Shown here piece by piece: positions 26,819 through 35,923 of a DNA stretch of 64,000 nucleotides; the first letter of the stretch is position 1, and every line of letters begins with the position of its first letter. Made by a program: the position numbers and the translations under genes. The stretch is from Ktedonobacteria bacterium brp13 (lineage in GTDB: Bacteria; Chloroflexota; Ktedonobacteria; Ktedonobacterales; Ktedonobacteraceae). The DNA lies in NCBI GenBank assembly GCA_015099395.1, contig AP024096.1:4836001-4900000 (forward strand). The letters are read 5' to 3'. The notes under the pieces are model-generated. The model searched no databases. It worked only from the letters and a program-made list of their open reading frames with translations, and had not been told where the DNA came from.

Positions 26819-27406
26819 ATGCCGTACGTGACAGCAGTCAAAACACAACGAGCCGCAGGCCCTCAACATACATCTACAGCTACCGATCTTACCGGCCCTA
26901 CTGTGACCATTGCCCGCGAGCAAGGCAAGCTACAGGCGACGTTGGATGCCCAGACCTTTACGCTGGATTGGCAGCGGATCGCGGGACAGGATACCAGTGG
27001 GGGGCGCTATAGTCTGCTGATCGCCGGTACCTCCTATGAGGTCTTTGTACGCCGTTTGCCACAGGCCGATGAGCAGAGTAGCCGCACCTACGAGATCCAG
27101 TGGAATGGTCAAGCCTTCGAGGTGACCGTCGAGGATGAACGTACACGTCTACTTGAAGGTCTCGCACGCGCTGGAGCAGCCAGTGGAGCCGCGAAAGTAC
27201 AGGCCCCCATGCCTGGTCTGGTTGTTCAGATTCCAGTGGCAGCTGGCGATACCGTGGAGGCTGGACAGACGGTGATTGTATTGGAGGCTATGAAGATGGA
27301 GAACGATCTCGCAGCTCCAATCGCCGGTACTGTCAAAGAGTTAAAGGTCCATAAAGGCGATACCGTTGACAATGGACAGGTGCTGGCAACCATCGAGGCG
27401 CACTAA
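26819..27406 (+). CDS. Biotin carboxyl carrier (biotin/lipoyl attachment) protein
   Basis: 195 residues from the ATG at 26819 (GAAGGA about 8 nt upstream). The C-terminal 70 residues are a biotinyl domain with the attachment motif EAMKMEN (Lys159) and APMPGLVVQIPVAAGD before it. The N-terminal 110 residues look like the BT/linker region of acyl-CoA carboxylase alpha chains, so this may be a detached carrier of a propionyl- or methylcrotonyl-type carboxylase. It is about 200 nt upstream of methylmalonyl-CoA mutase, which supports a role in propionyl-CoA use. The carboxylase itself is not in the window. Confidence 0.9.
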   Translation: MPYVTAVKTQRAAGPQHTSTATDLTGPTVTIAREQGKLQATLDAQTFTLDWQRIAGQDTSGGRYSLLIAGTSYEVFVRRLPQADEQSSRTYEIQWNGQAFEVTVEDERTRLLEGLARAGAASGAAKVQAPMPGLVVQIPVAAGDTVEAGQTVIVLEAMKMENDLAAPIAGTVKELKVHKGDTVDNGQVLATIEAH

Positions 27407-27561
27407 AGCAGGCAGGACCACGCATAATCCAGATGATCAGGCATGAGACTGACACACCGTTTCACACTCTATATGCTATACTTTTTTTGAGATATCTTGC
27501 GCTATTCCATTCTATGTAGATAGATACAAGACCCATGCAGATGTATACACAGGAGGGCCTC

Positions 27562-27630
27562 ATGCGCTTTCGCAGCGTCTATGCCCGCCAGAACAGAGGA
27601 GCCAACGAGCCTTATGAAGCGACAACGTAG
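27562..27630 (+). CDS. Possible 22-codon leader ORF upstream of the mutase gene
   Basis: ATG at 27562 with a strong AGGAGGG 5 nt upstream, reading MRFRSVYARQNRGANEPYEA plus two Thr, stop within the first codons of the mutase frame. The ribosome site is better than that of the mutase start. Its stop overlaps the mutase start by about 17 nt, so it could couple translation. Purely a candidate. Confidence 0.35.
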   Translation: MRFRSVYARQNRGANEPYEATT

Positions 27631-29308
27631 TCACAGTACTGATGAGTGGCGCAATACGACCGCAAAGAGTATGCAAAATAGCTCATCTAAGGGGACACAG
27701 ACACCTGCCGGCGGTCGCCATGAACCTTTCGTTACCAGTGCGCAGATACCAGTACCCGATCTGACAACCAGTGAGGATCTTGCGCACTTCGATGAGCAGG
27801 AAAAACTCGGCTATCCAGGTGAGTTTCCCTATACACGCGGCATTCATCCTGCGATGTACCGCTCACGACTCTGGACCATGCGCCAGTATGCGGGCTTTGG
27901 CACCGCCGAAGAGTCAAATAAACGCTATCACTATCTGTTAGCACAGGGGACAACTGGACTCTCTGTGGCCTTTGATCTGCCGACACAGATGGGCTACGAT
28001 GCCGATCATCCCTTCGCAGCAGGTGAAGTCGGACGGGTAGGCGTCTCGATCTCCAGTCTCGAAGATATGGAGACACTCCTCCACGGTCTGCCCCTTGAGC
28101 GCATCAGTACATCAATGACGATTAACGCCACCGCCAGTATCCTGCTCGCGCTCTATATCGCAGTCGCGAAAAAACAGGGGATGGAGATCACAAAGCTCTC
28201 TGGCACCATCCAGAACGATATCTTAAAAGAATATATCGCACGCGGCACCTATATCTATCCTCCACGCCCCTCGATGCGGATCATCACCGATATTTTCCAG
28301 TACTGCGGTGAGCATCTGCCACGCTGGAATACGATCAGTATCAGCGGCTACCATATCCGCGAGGCCGGCGCAACGGCGGTACAGGAGATCGCCTTTACGC
28401 TCGCGAATGCCATCGCCTATGTCGAGGCCGCACTCTCCGCAGGTCTGAATATTGATCACTTTGCCCGCCAACTCTCCTTCTTCTTTAATAGCCATAACAA
28501 TCTTTTTGAAGAGGTCGCGAAGTTCCGCGCCGCCCGTCGCATGTGGGCACATATTATGAGCGAACGCTTCCATGCTACAGATCCACGTGCCCTGATGCTC
28601 CGTTTCCATACCCAGACCGCCGGCTCGACACTCACAGCCCAGCAGCCCGATAACAATATCGTACGCACCTCGTATCAAGCGCTGGCCGCCGTCCTGGGTG
28701 GCACGCAATCGCTGCACACCAACTCAAAAGACGAGGCGCTCTCGCTACCAAGCGAGGAGACCGCACGTACCGCCCTCCGTACGCAGCAGATCCTTGCCTA
28801 TGAGACCGGCGTGGCGGATGTCGTTGATCCTCTGGCGGGGTCCTACTATGTTGAACAACTGACCAACGAGGTCGAAGCACAGGCCTGGGACTATCTACGC
28901 AAGATCGATGAGCTCGGTGGCAGTATCCGTGCGATCGAGACCGGTTTTATTCAGGCGCAGATTGAAGAGGCTGCCTATACATATCAGCGCGCTCTGGAGG
29001 CGGAGGAGACGATCGTAGTAGGAGTAAATCGTTTCCAAGTTGATAAACATGAGCATGCTTCGTTACATACTATAGACCCCCTCGTGGGCCAACATCAGGC
29101 GGAACGAGTCACCGCATTGCGCCAGCGCCGTGATAACGAACGTGTTCAATACTGCCTGCAAGCGCTAGAGCAGGCGGCTACTGGGACCGAGAACCTGATG
29201 CCACACCTGATCGCGGCAGTCGAAGCCTATGCGACCCTGGGTGAGATTAGTGATACCTTGCGCCGTACTTTTGGTGAACAGCGCGAATTTCACAATGCCT
29301 TAACGTAA
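27614..29308 (+). CDS. Methylmalonyl-CoA mutase large subunit (two-subunit type)
   Basis: 564 residues from the ATG at 27614 (AGAGGAG 12 nt upstream); an in-frame ATG at 27581 is possible. The TIM-barrel catalytic domain is complete: YPGEFPYTRGIHPAMY, TGLSVAFDLPTQMGYDADHP, KLSGTIQNDILKEYIARGTY and PRPSMRIITDIF. The B12-binding domain is absent, as in bacteria that encode it on a separate subunit, so a partner gene must lie elsewhere. Interconverts (R)-methylmalonyl-CoA and succinyl-CoA; other acyl-CoA mutases share this fold, so substrate is inferred from the carrier gene upstream. Confidence 0.93.
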   Translation: MKRQRSHSTDEWRNTTAKSMQNSSSKGTQTPAGGRHEPFVTSAQIPVPDLTTSEDLAHFDEQEKLGYPGEFPYTRGIHPAMYRSRLWTMRQYAGFGTAEESNKRYHYLLAQGTTGLSVAFDLPTQMGYDADHPFAAGEVGRVGVSISSLEDMETLLHGLPLERISTSMTINATASILLALYIAVAKKQGMEITKLSGTIQNDILKEYIARGTYIYPPRPSMRIITDIFQYCGEHLPRWNTISISGYHIREAGATAVQEIAFTLANAIAYVEAALSAGLNIDHFARQLSFFFNSHNNLFEEVAKFRAARRMWAHIMSERFHATDPRALMLRFHTQTAGSTLTAQQPDNNIVRTSYQALAAVLGGTQSLHTNSKDEALSLPSEETARTALRTQQILAYETGVADVVDPLAGSYYVEQLTNEVEAQAWDYLRKIDELGGSIRAIETGFIQAQIEEAAYTYQRALEAEETIVVGVNRFQVDKHEHASLHTIDPLVGQHQAERVTALRQRRDNERVQYCLQALEQAATGTENLMPHLIAAVEAYATLGEISDTLRRTFGEQREFHNALT

Positions 29309-29364
29309 AAACATTTGCTTTAACATACATGTATTAATATTGGAAGAGACGGGTAATCTTACTA

Positions 29365-29426
29365 CGTATCCGAAAACTTGAGTGCAGAGCACTAGCGACG
29401 CCAGTCGCGTTGGTTTTCGGAATAAG
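29365..29426 (-). repeat. Short hairpin repeat, copy 3 (inverted relative to copy 1)
   Basis: 62 bp with ends CGTATCCGAAAAC and GTTTTCGGAATAAG; its reverse complement matches the 20273 copy along most of its length, including the CGACTGGCGTCGCTAGTGCT interior and the adjoining AAGATCTTA. Lies about 60 nt past the mutase stop and could form a transcript-end hairpin. Confidence 0.85.
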
Positions 29427-29490
29427 ATCTTAGTAGTACAACCCATATATCTTCCGTTAGCAGTAAGTGGTTGTAGTATAGAAACAGCGT

Positions 29491-30450
29491 ATGAATACCA
29501 GGATTCCACCGACGCCCGCTCGTGATGCCGAACGGAGCACATATTCCTTTCATGATTATCATCGAAATGATCCACGCTATTCTCAACATAGTCAGGGCCA
29601 TGTGCGAGCAGAAGGCCCGGCACTCGCCCCAATCGGCGTGTTCGACTCTGGTGCGGGTGGCTTGACTATTCTCTCTGATCTGCGCAAAGAGCTACCAGAC
29701 GAGAACTTTATCTATCTGGGCGATACCGCGCATTGTCCCTATGGTGTGCGGAGCGAAGAAGATATAACAGCCTTATCACTTAAGGCCTGTCGCTTCTTGA
29801 TCGAACAGGGCGTAAAGTTAATCGTCGTGGCCTGTAATACTGCGTCACAGGCCGCGCTAAACACGTTACGCGCAACGTATAAGCAACCCTTTATCGGTAC
29901 TGTCCCAGCTGTCAAACCTGCCGCACGTGCCACGCACAGTGGTCGGATCGGTATCGCGGCAACCAACCAGGCAGTCAAGGCCAGCTATCTGCGACATCTG
30001 ATCGATGATTTCGCCTCAGATGTTCAGGTCTATACCGCTGGTTGTCCTGAACTGGTAACCCTGGTTGAGCAGGGAGAACTTGAGGGACCCGAGGTTGAGG
30101 CCACGTTACGCGAATCGTTACGGCCGCTACTCACCAATGATGTCGATGTCATTGTGCTCGGCTGTACTCATTTTCCAGCGTTACGCACAGCCATCCAGCA
30201 TATCGTCGGTTCACAGGTACAGATTATTGATAGTGGTAGCGCCATCGCACGACGAACCCACACAATTCTGGACACCGAAGGGTTGGTACATCCTACGCAA
30301 GCAGCAGGCGGAGATCTCCAGGTCTGGTGCAGTGGAGATGCGCGAGAGTTCAGTCGTGTTGCCAGTTTGGTCCTGGGCTATCCTGTCGTAGCAAAACAGG
30401 CCCAGCTTACCGCTGGTACAGCGACTATGCCGACATCGCTGACCGACTAA
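29491..30450 (+). CDS. murI: Glutamate racemase
   Basis: 319 residues, longer than the usual 260-280 because of about 45 N-terminal residues that are polar and His-rich; a GTG at 29602 would remove most of them and is a credible alternative start. The catalytic pair is C115 (VVACNTAS) and C225 (LGCTHFP), with IGVFDSGAGGLTI around D52 and GDTAHCPYG. Supplies D-glutamate for peptidoglycan from L-glutamate, in the cytoplasm. Confidence 0.95.
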   Translation: MNTRIPPTPARDAERSTYSFHDYHRNDPRYSQHSQGHVRAEGPALAPIGVFDSGAGGLTILSDLRKELPDENFIYLGDTAHCPYGVRSEEDITALSLKACRFLIEQGVKLIVVACNTASQAALNTLRATYKQPFIGTVPAVKPAARATHSGRIGIAATNQAVKASYLRHLIDDFASDVQVYTAGCPELVTLVEQGELEGPEVEATLRESLRPLLTNDVDVIVLGCTHFPALRTAIQHIVGSQVQIIDSGSAIARRTHTILDTEGLVHPTQAAGGDLQVWCSGDAREFSRVASLVLGYPVVAKQAQLTAGTATMPTSLTD

Positions 30451-30500
30451 TACAGACTGCCCGCTCACGCGGAACAGAGATATCAAGGAGAAAACATTTT

Positions 30501-31136
30501 ATGCTAGAGAATATGGCTCTCCCTGAGAGCAATGAGGAAGTCATACCAGCCAAGCTTTTTCGTGTCCAGTTTGCGCGTTTTATATCCACGGCCTTATCAC
30601 CTGCTGTCGTCGTCCTACCCTTTGTTATCCTGGTCGCCCTCTATACGAAAGATCCAAATGCACTGATCTCTGTACTGCTGGCCTTCTTCTTTCTCAGTGT
30701 TGGTCCGATGGGCTATATCTTTTATGGTGTCAAAACGGGCAAGTTTACCGATGCTGATGTCAGCGTCCGCACGCAGCGCACCGGTCCTTTCATCGTCGCG
30801 ATCGCCTCTAGCTTGATCGGCTCATTGATATTGGAATATGTTGCCCACGGTACGCATCTGATCGCTATCATCCTGCAACTCATCGCGTTCTGCGGCATCA
30901 TTATGATGATCGTCACCTGCTGGTGGAAGATTAGCATGCACGCCTCTGCCATCGCAGCTGCCGTCACCACACTGACGATGCTCTACGGGAAGATTGTGCT
31001 GCCAGCATTCCTGCTACTCGTTGCAGTCAGCTGGTCGCGGGTCGTCCTGCATCGCCACACGAAAGCGCAGGTCATCGCAGGTTCGCTGGTCGGCATCGTT
31101 CTCACGTTTACCCTCTTAAAGCTACAGGGCATCTAG
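30501..31136 (+). CDS. PAP2-like membrane protein
   Basis: 211 residues from the ATG at 30501, with AAGGAG 10 nt upstream; the reading frame extends further into murI but without a ribosome site. Six hydrophobic segments. KISMHASAIAA and SRVVLHRHTKAQVIAGSLVG correspond to PAP2 phosphatase motifs 2 and 3 (H near each). The first motif (K-x6-RP) is altered to a VRTQRTGPF-type sequence, so phosphatase activity is uncertain. Starts 50 nt after murI and is probably cotranscribed. Confidence 0.75.
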   Translation: MLENMALPESNEEVIPAKLFRVQFARFISTALSPAVVVLPFVILVALYTKDPNALISVLLAFFFLSVGPMGYIFYGVKTGKFTDADVSVRTQRTGPFIVAIASSLIGSLILEYVAHGTHLIAIILQLIAFCGIIMMIVTCWWKISMHASAIAAAVTTLTMLYGKIVLPAFLLLVAVSWSRVVLHRHTKAQVIAGSLVGIVLTFTLLKLQGI

Positions 31137-31185
31137 CCGCACCATAGGCACCACAACGATAGGGCAAGAGTACTAAGAACCCAAC

Positions 31186-31227
31186 CAACGCGGTAAGGGA
31201 GAAGCGATTACCTCCCTTACCGCGTTG
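31186..31227 (+). terminator. Strong hairpin after the PAP2-like gene
   Basis: Perfect 16-bp stem CAACGCGGTAAGGGAG / CTCCCTTACCGCGTTG with a 10-nt loop, 50 nt past the stop. The downstream T-run is weak (TAGTATTATAG) but the stem is very stable. Confidence 0.65.
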
Positions 31228-31369
31228 TAGTATTATAGAAGAGATAGGACGTCAGGAAGACTCAGGGACATTTAGAGGGAGTGTAGACCGTAACCATCAG
31301 TAGTGATGAGCGCTGTTTACCTCTGTAAAAGTTGTATGCTGGCCCATATCGTAGAGAAGGGGAAATAAC

Positions 31370-31780
31370 ATGCAAATACGCTATACAGACTCACCGGTAT
31401 CGATTTATCCCAACCAGTTGCAAGGTTTCTTTGTGGGCTGGTCCAATCCACCATCCCTGGAAAAGCACCACGAGGTCCTGCGAAAAAGCGATTATTGTAT
31501 CCTTGCCATCGATGAAAAAGAAGAGAAGGTCATTGGCTTTATTACCGCCATCACAGACCACGTATTGACCGCCTACATCTCTTTGCTAGAGGTCTTGCCG
31601 GAGTATCAGGGACACGGTATCGGTGCTGAACTTGTGCAGCGTCTACTCGAAAAGCTACACGGCATCTACACGGTTGATATGTTGTGCGATCCCGAGTTGA
31701 TACCATACTTTGAGAGCACCGGCATGAAGCGTGCCGAAGGTGTCGTCATCAGAAACGAAAAGCGCCAATCAGGCCTATAA
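31370..31780 (+). CDS. GNAT-family acetyltransferase
   Basis: 136 residues; AAGGGGAAA upstream. Single GNAT domain: the acetyl-CoA loop is LPEYQGHGIGAELVQRLLEK (the Q/RxxGxG/A motif A), preceded by VIGFITAITD. Substrate unknown. Small single-domain N-acetyltransferase standing alone; a MITE-like repeat begins 14 nt after its stop. Confidence 0.85.
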   Translation: MQIRYTDSPVSIYPNQLQGFFVGWSNPPSLEKHHEVLRKSDYCILAIDEKEEKVIGFITAITDHVLTAYISLLEVLPEYQGHGIGAELVQRLLEKLHGIYTVDMLCDPELIPYFESTGMKRAEGVVIRNEKRQSGL

Positions 31781-31793
31781 AAAGAAAAACGAC

Positions 31794-32050
31794 AAATGCT
31801 CGCAAAAATAGGTAATGTCGCTAAAGACTCGCCTCCCTCTTTGAGGGGGGAAAGTCGCCTTAGCGACAGGGGGGAGTAGAATGCTAGCAATGCCCTGTAA
31901 TCCTCGATTACCAACTATGAAGATAAGAGTGATAGATAGTGTATAATCGAGGTTAATAGCGTAATTCGAGAATCTACTCCCCCCTGTCGCTGCAGCGACA
32001 TCCTCCCTCAAAGAGGGTGGCAAGAGTATTACCAGTTTTTCCTGCGAATT
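31794..32050. repeat. MITE-like palindromic repeat, copy B
   Basis: Core 31831-32021 (191 bp) is a long imperfect inverted repeat: left arm GCCTCCCTCTTTGAGGGGGG, right arm CCTCCCTCAAAGAGGGTGGC. The arms also contain GTCGCCTTAGCGAC and GTCGCTGCAGCGAC hairpins, and CCTCGATTA/TAATCGAGG at the centre. Flanking A/T-rich sequence (31794-31830 and 32022-32050) is itself inverted, extending the palindrome to about 257 bp. No ORF. The rest of the 482-nt gap to 32262 has no gene. Confidence 0.88.
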
Positions 32051-32262
32051 CCTATTTTCTAGTACCAGAAGTTCCATTGTGAAGGTCGCTTAAAAAACTT
32101 CACCAGTGAGTGTTGTTCTATCGGTACGGATAGCACCGGCTGGCCGCGCTATAGCATCAACACCGCACTCACAGACATTCCACTTCACGCTATAGGATTC
32201 CCGTCGATATTGAATACTTGATGGGTAAACCTGTATGAGAGGAGAGAGGAGGTAGAGATGTT

Positions 32263-33045
32263 ATGCACGACCACGCAACGCCCCCTCCTGCTGTAGAGGC
32301 TATCGTGGAACGCCAGCAGACATGGGCTGCGTTTCTGCTGGCCTGGGTCGCCGGCTTCAGCGACGCCATTGGCTTTCTCGTCTTGCAGCAATTGGGGGCC
32401 TCGTTTATGAGTGGCAATAGCATGGCTACCGGGGCCGCGCTTGGAGAAATGGATTGGAGATCAGGGTTCCGGTACGGCTTCGCCATCCTCTCTTTCATCC
32501 TGGGGATCATACTGGGCATTCTCGTGAGCGCTCAGATTCGCCAGTGGGGTATACGCTCTTCCCTTGCTATTATCTCTGGCCTGGAAGCGCTATGCCTGCT
32601 CGCGTTTCTGATCATTGGGAGTATTGCTTTCCAGCATGGAGCGATCCCTCCATCGCCTGCGGGAATGTTTTATCTATGCATAGCTCTCCTGACAGTGGCA
32701 ATGGGACTCCAGACTATCGTTATCCAGCGGGTAAGTGGACAGGGCGTTCATACTACCTTCGTGACGGGCATTCTCAATAACTGGACGCAGGCATTGATAC
32801 ACTATCTGTTCTGGCTGCATATGCAGGCAACTGAACGACACCTTCGGCAAGCATGGCGTGAATCAAGACAACAACCAGCCTTTCGTCATCTCTTCCTCCT
32901 GGGTGGCATCTGGATATGGTACGTTGTGGGAGCAGTCTGTGGCAGCGCCTTCGAACGGCGCATGGCCCTGACAGCCCTGGTCTTCCCGATCGGCGTACTT
33001 GCCGTACTCATAGCCATTGATGTGTTCCGACCCATCTCTGTCTGA
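32263..33045 (+). CDS. DUF1275 (YoaK-like) membrane protein
   Basis: 260 residues; GGAGG 10 nt before the ATG. Seven hydrophobic segments. The family blocks are visible: AGFSDAIGFLVL, SFMSGNSMATGAALG and the GVHTTFVTGILNNW motif. DUF1275 proteins are membrane proteins of unknown, possibly transport, function. Converges on the tetR gene at 33076. Confidence 0.88.
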   Translation: MHDHATPPPAVEAIVERQQTWAAFLLAWVAGFSDAIGFLVLQQLGASFMSGNSMATGAALGEMDWRSGFRYGFAILSFILGIILGILVSAQIRQWGIRSSLAIISGLEALCLLAFLIIGSIAFQHGAIPPSPAGMFYLCIALLTVAMGLQTIVIQRVSGQGVHTTFVTGILNNWTQALIHYLFWLHMQATERHLRQAWRESRQQPAFRHLFLLGGIWIWYVVGAVCGSAFERRMALTALVFPIGVLAVLIAIDVFRPISV

Positions 33046-33075
33046 TTAAGGGACCACGCTCGCGCAAACCAGTGG

Positions 33076-33723
33076 TCAGACAATTTCCTCGTGTAGGGAT
33101 GCAGGCGGAGCCAATACGAGCCATGCTGCGTCCGCGAGGGGCTCGCGTGCCTCTTGTATATCGGCGGCTACTCGCGTCCTCAGCCAGAGGCGTACAAATT
33201 CTCGACTGGGTCCTATAACGAGTGGACTGTAGAGCGCTTTCGGCAAGCGCACTACACTCCCATTGTCGATAGCAGGGGTGAGCCAATGGAAAAACTGCTC
33301 GGGAAAATTCTCCATGGGTAGCGTGGTCATAGTCTTCTGCCGAAGCACTTTCACGTATGCACCCAGATATTCTGAGTCGCTTGCTTGCATAACGTATTGC
33401 CCTAGATCTGCATGTCGTTCAAACCAATCCAGATAAGCACAGATAAGTGTTTTAATGCCTGTGCGCAGGTCATTCGTAGTGATGGATGTGGAAAGTGCTG
33501 CATTGAGACTGTTGCGCCCTTCGAGGTAGAGTGCGCGTGCGAGCATCTCTTTGTTGGCGAAGTGGTGATAGATACTGCCTGTACTTGCCCCTGAAAGCTT
33601 ACGGATATCCTCCATCGTTGTCTCTGTGAAACCCTTACTTGCAAAACACGCAAGTGCTGCTTCCAGTATTGCTTTCCTCCGCGCTTCTGTCGGCGCGCTG
33701 TGCTCGGAATCGCCGATTATCAT
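33076..33723 (-). CDS. TetR-family regulator, divergent to a drug exporter
   Basis: 215 residues; AAGGA 10 nt before the ATG. Helix-turn-helix at about 17-62: TTMEDIRKLSGASTGSIYHH and FANKEMLARALY. The rest is a helical ligand pocket. It faces the 33944 MFS gene across a 58-bp palindrome carrying promoter boxes for both genes, so autorepression together with repression of the exporter, relieved by a drug ligand, is the expected circuit. Confidence 0.92.
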   Translation of the reverse strand: MIIGDSEHSAPTEARRKAILEAALACFASKGFTETTMEDIRKLSGASTGSIYHHFANKEMLARALYLEGRNSLNAALSTSITTNDLRTGIKTLICAYLDWFERHADLGQYVMQASDSEYLGAYVKVLRQKTMTTLPMENFPEQFFHWLTPAIDNGSVVRLPKALYSPLVIGPSREFVRLWLRTRVAADIQEAREPLADAAWLVLAPPASLHEEIV

Positions 33724-33830
33724 GATAAGGTTGTCCTTTTCTCTATCTGCACGTGTTACTGTGCTACCACGATCTGTGCTCTCGGTCTCTGTTCTAAATT
33801 TTGTTTAGCACAATTGTAGCATACCTTTAA

Positions 33831-33888
33831 CTAGAAGTATATTCTAGAATGCCATTGACGTCAATGAAATTCTAGAATATACTTCTAG
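33831..33888. promoter_or_regulatory. 58-bp palindromic operator with two outward promoters
   Basis: Left arm CTAGAAGTATATTCTAGAAT, right arm ATTCTAGAATATACTTCTAG, spacer containing perfect CATTGACGTCAATG. Only two base pairs out of 29 mismatch. Each arm holds a nested CTAGAA-N5-TTCTAG repeat, an operator-like half. On each strand TTGACG, 17-nt spacer, TATACT form a sigma-70 promoter: plus strand 33855-33883, minus strand 33864 down to 33836. Both -35 boxes overlap at the centre, and the putative TetR sites cover both -10 regions. Confidence 0.85.
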
Positions 33889-33943
33889 TGATGGGTATCT
33901 ATTCACTACCAATCCTTTCATTGCTAACCTTTATAGAAAGAAT

Positions 33944-35749
33944 GTGACGAGTATGCAGACTGAAGCACAGAATGTGGTGGGGCGGCGTGCCGGGGGGTCA
34001 GAGCGTCTGGCGCGACGGAACCGACCTGTCGGGCCCCATTACAAGTGGGTTGCACTCACAAATACAACCCTTGGTGTATTGATGGCTACGATCGATTCAA
34101 GTATTGTTTTGATCTCGTTGCCTGTAATCTTCAAAGGTATTCATATTGATCCACTCGCGCCGGGTGAGACTGGTTATTTTCTCTGGATGCTGTTGGGCTA
34201 CATGGTTGTGACGGCAACGCTGCTGGTCACGTTCGGTCGTATCTCTGATATGTTCGGACGTGTGAGGTTCTATAACCTGGGTTTCTTGATCTTTACTATT
34301 GGCAGTATTTTACTCTGGTTAACTCCTGGCACTGGTAATGCAGGGGCCTTAGAGCTGATTATCTTCCGTCTTGTCCAGGGGGTCGGCGGCGGCTTTCTTC
34401 TTTCGAATAGTGCTGCGATTATTACTGATGCTTTCCCTGCGCACCAGCGTGGTTTCGCGCTAGGAATCAACCAGATTGCTGCGATTCTGGGATCGGTCAT
34501 CGGGTTGATTCTGGGTGGCATTCTGTCGTATTTCGATTGGCGTCTGGTCTTTCTGGTCAGTGTTCCAGTCGGTATCGCTGGCACGATCTGGGCCTACACG
34601 ATGTTGCGTGAGACAGCGAAGCCGCGTAGTCACCAGAAGATCGACTGGTTGGGCAATATTACCTTTGCGGCTGGTGCGACGATCCTGCTCATCGGTATCA
34701 CGTATGGCATCGAGCCCTATGGTAGTTCGTCGACCGGTTGGGGCAATCCTGTGGTGATCGCTGCCCTGATCATTGGTGTCCTTCTGCTCGCTACCTTCAT
34801 CTGGATTGAACTGCATGCTGAAGATCCTATGTTCCGCCTGGAACTGTTCAAGATCCGCATGTTTGCTGCTGGTAATGCCAGTAGTTTCCTGGCGAGTGTT
34901 GCGCGTGGTGGTCTCCAATTCATGCTTGTTATCTGGCTACAGGGTATCTGGTTGCCTCTGCACGGCTACGATTATGAGGTGACACCGTTGTGGGCTGGCA
35001 TCTACATGATCCCATTGCTGATCGGATTCCTCTTGATGGGACCTCTCAGCGGCTGGCTTTCGGATCGTTTCGGCGCACGTCCGTTCTCGACGCTAGGCAT
35101 GCTTATTCAGGCGCTTGGTTTCTTCTTGTTGACGGTGATACCGTTGAACTTTAGCTATATCTGGTTCGCATTGATTCTCTTCATGCTGGGTATCGGACAG
35201 GGTATGTTCTCTTCGCCTAACACGTCGTCGGTGATGGGAAGTGTCCCTGCGGAGCAGCGTGGTGTGGCTTCCGGCATGCGTTCGACATTCCAGAACTCTG
35301 GTTCGATTGTGAGCATCGGTGTCTTCTTCAGTCTGATCACGTCGGGTCTGGCTATGAGCCTGCCCACAACACTTACCAGTGGTCTGACCAATGCGGGGGT
35401 CCCGGCCAACGTAGCAACTAAGCTGGCGCATCTGCCACCAACATCGGCACTCTTTGCGGCCTTCCTGGGCTACAATCCGATGAGTAAGCTGCTTCCACCT
35501 AACGTACTGAACGCGTTGCCTGCTGCGAAACAGGCCGTCCTGTTAGGCCATAACTTCTTCCCTAATCTCGTCTCGTACCCGCTGTCTGTTGGCCTGCATA
35601 GCGTCTTCTACCTTTCTGTTGTGATGTGCCTGGTGGCTGCTCTAGCATCCTTACTGCGCGGTAAGGCACAGATCGTTACGAGTGAGATCAGGGCTGAACA
35701 GCAGGATGAGGCCATGCAACTCTCTTCAGCAACAGTTTCCAATGAGTAG
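33944..35749 (+). CDS. MFS multidrug exporter, DHA2 (14-segment) type
   Basis: 601 residues; start at GTG 33944 or ATG 33953 (neither has a strong ribosome site). Fourteen hydrophobic segments. The first loop shows VTFGRISDMFGRVRF (motif A); motif C-like LVFLVSVPVGIAGTIWAYT follows, with LGVLMATIDSSIVLISLPVI in segment 1, characteristic of EmrB/QacA exporters. Likely expels lipophilic drugs using the proton gradient. Controlled by the divergent TetR. Confidence 0.93.
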   Translation: MTSMQTEAQNVVGRRAGGSERLARRNRPVGPHYKWVALTNTTLGVLMATIDSSIVLISLPVIFKGIHIDPLAPGETGYFLWMLLGYMVVTATLLVTFGRISDMFGRVRFYNLGFLIFTIGSILLWLTPGTGNAGALELIIFRLVQGVGGGFLLSNSAAIITDAFPAHQRGFALGINQIAAILGSVIGLILGGILSYFDWRLVFLVSVPVGIAGTIWAYTMLRETAKPRSHQKIDWLGNITFAAGATILLIGITYGIEPYGSSSTGWGNPVVIAALIIGVLLLATFIWIELHAEDPMFRLELFKIRMFAAGNASSFLASVARGGLQFMLVIWLQGIWLPLHGYDYEVTPLWAGIYMIPLLIGFLLMGPLSGWLSDRFGARPFSTLGMLIQALGFFLLTVIPLNFSYIWFALILFMLGIGQGMFSSPNTSSVMGSVPAEQRGVASGMRSTFQNSGSIVSIGVFFSLITSGLAMSLPTTLTSGLTNAGVPANVATKLAHLPPTSALFAAFLGYNPMSKLLPPNVLNALPAAKQAVLLGHNFFPNLVSYPLSVGLHSVFYLSVVMCLVAALASLLRGKAQIVTSEIRAEQQDEAMQLSSATVSNE

Positions 35750-35877
35750 CCGGCAAGCTCTGGCTACCTGGTTTATAGCATAGAGAAAAGCCGTCTCTGT
35801 GCTCGTGCAGGCAATACAATAGGTGTGCGCAACACACCAGGCGCTAATCTCACGCTATGGTAGGCTAAAAGCAGCAT

Positions 35878-35905
35878 TTGTAGTATATTATCAACTATAT
35901 ATAGT
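35878..35905 (+). promoter_or_regulatory. Sigma-70-type promoter for the 35924 gene
   Basis: TTGTAG, 16-nt spacer, TATAGT; predicted start near 35912, only about 12 nt before the ATG, so the AAGGAG site lies at the very 5' end of the message. Confidence 0.45.
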
Positions 35906-35923
35906 CTGTACAAGGAGCTTTCT

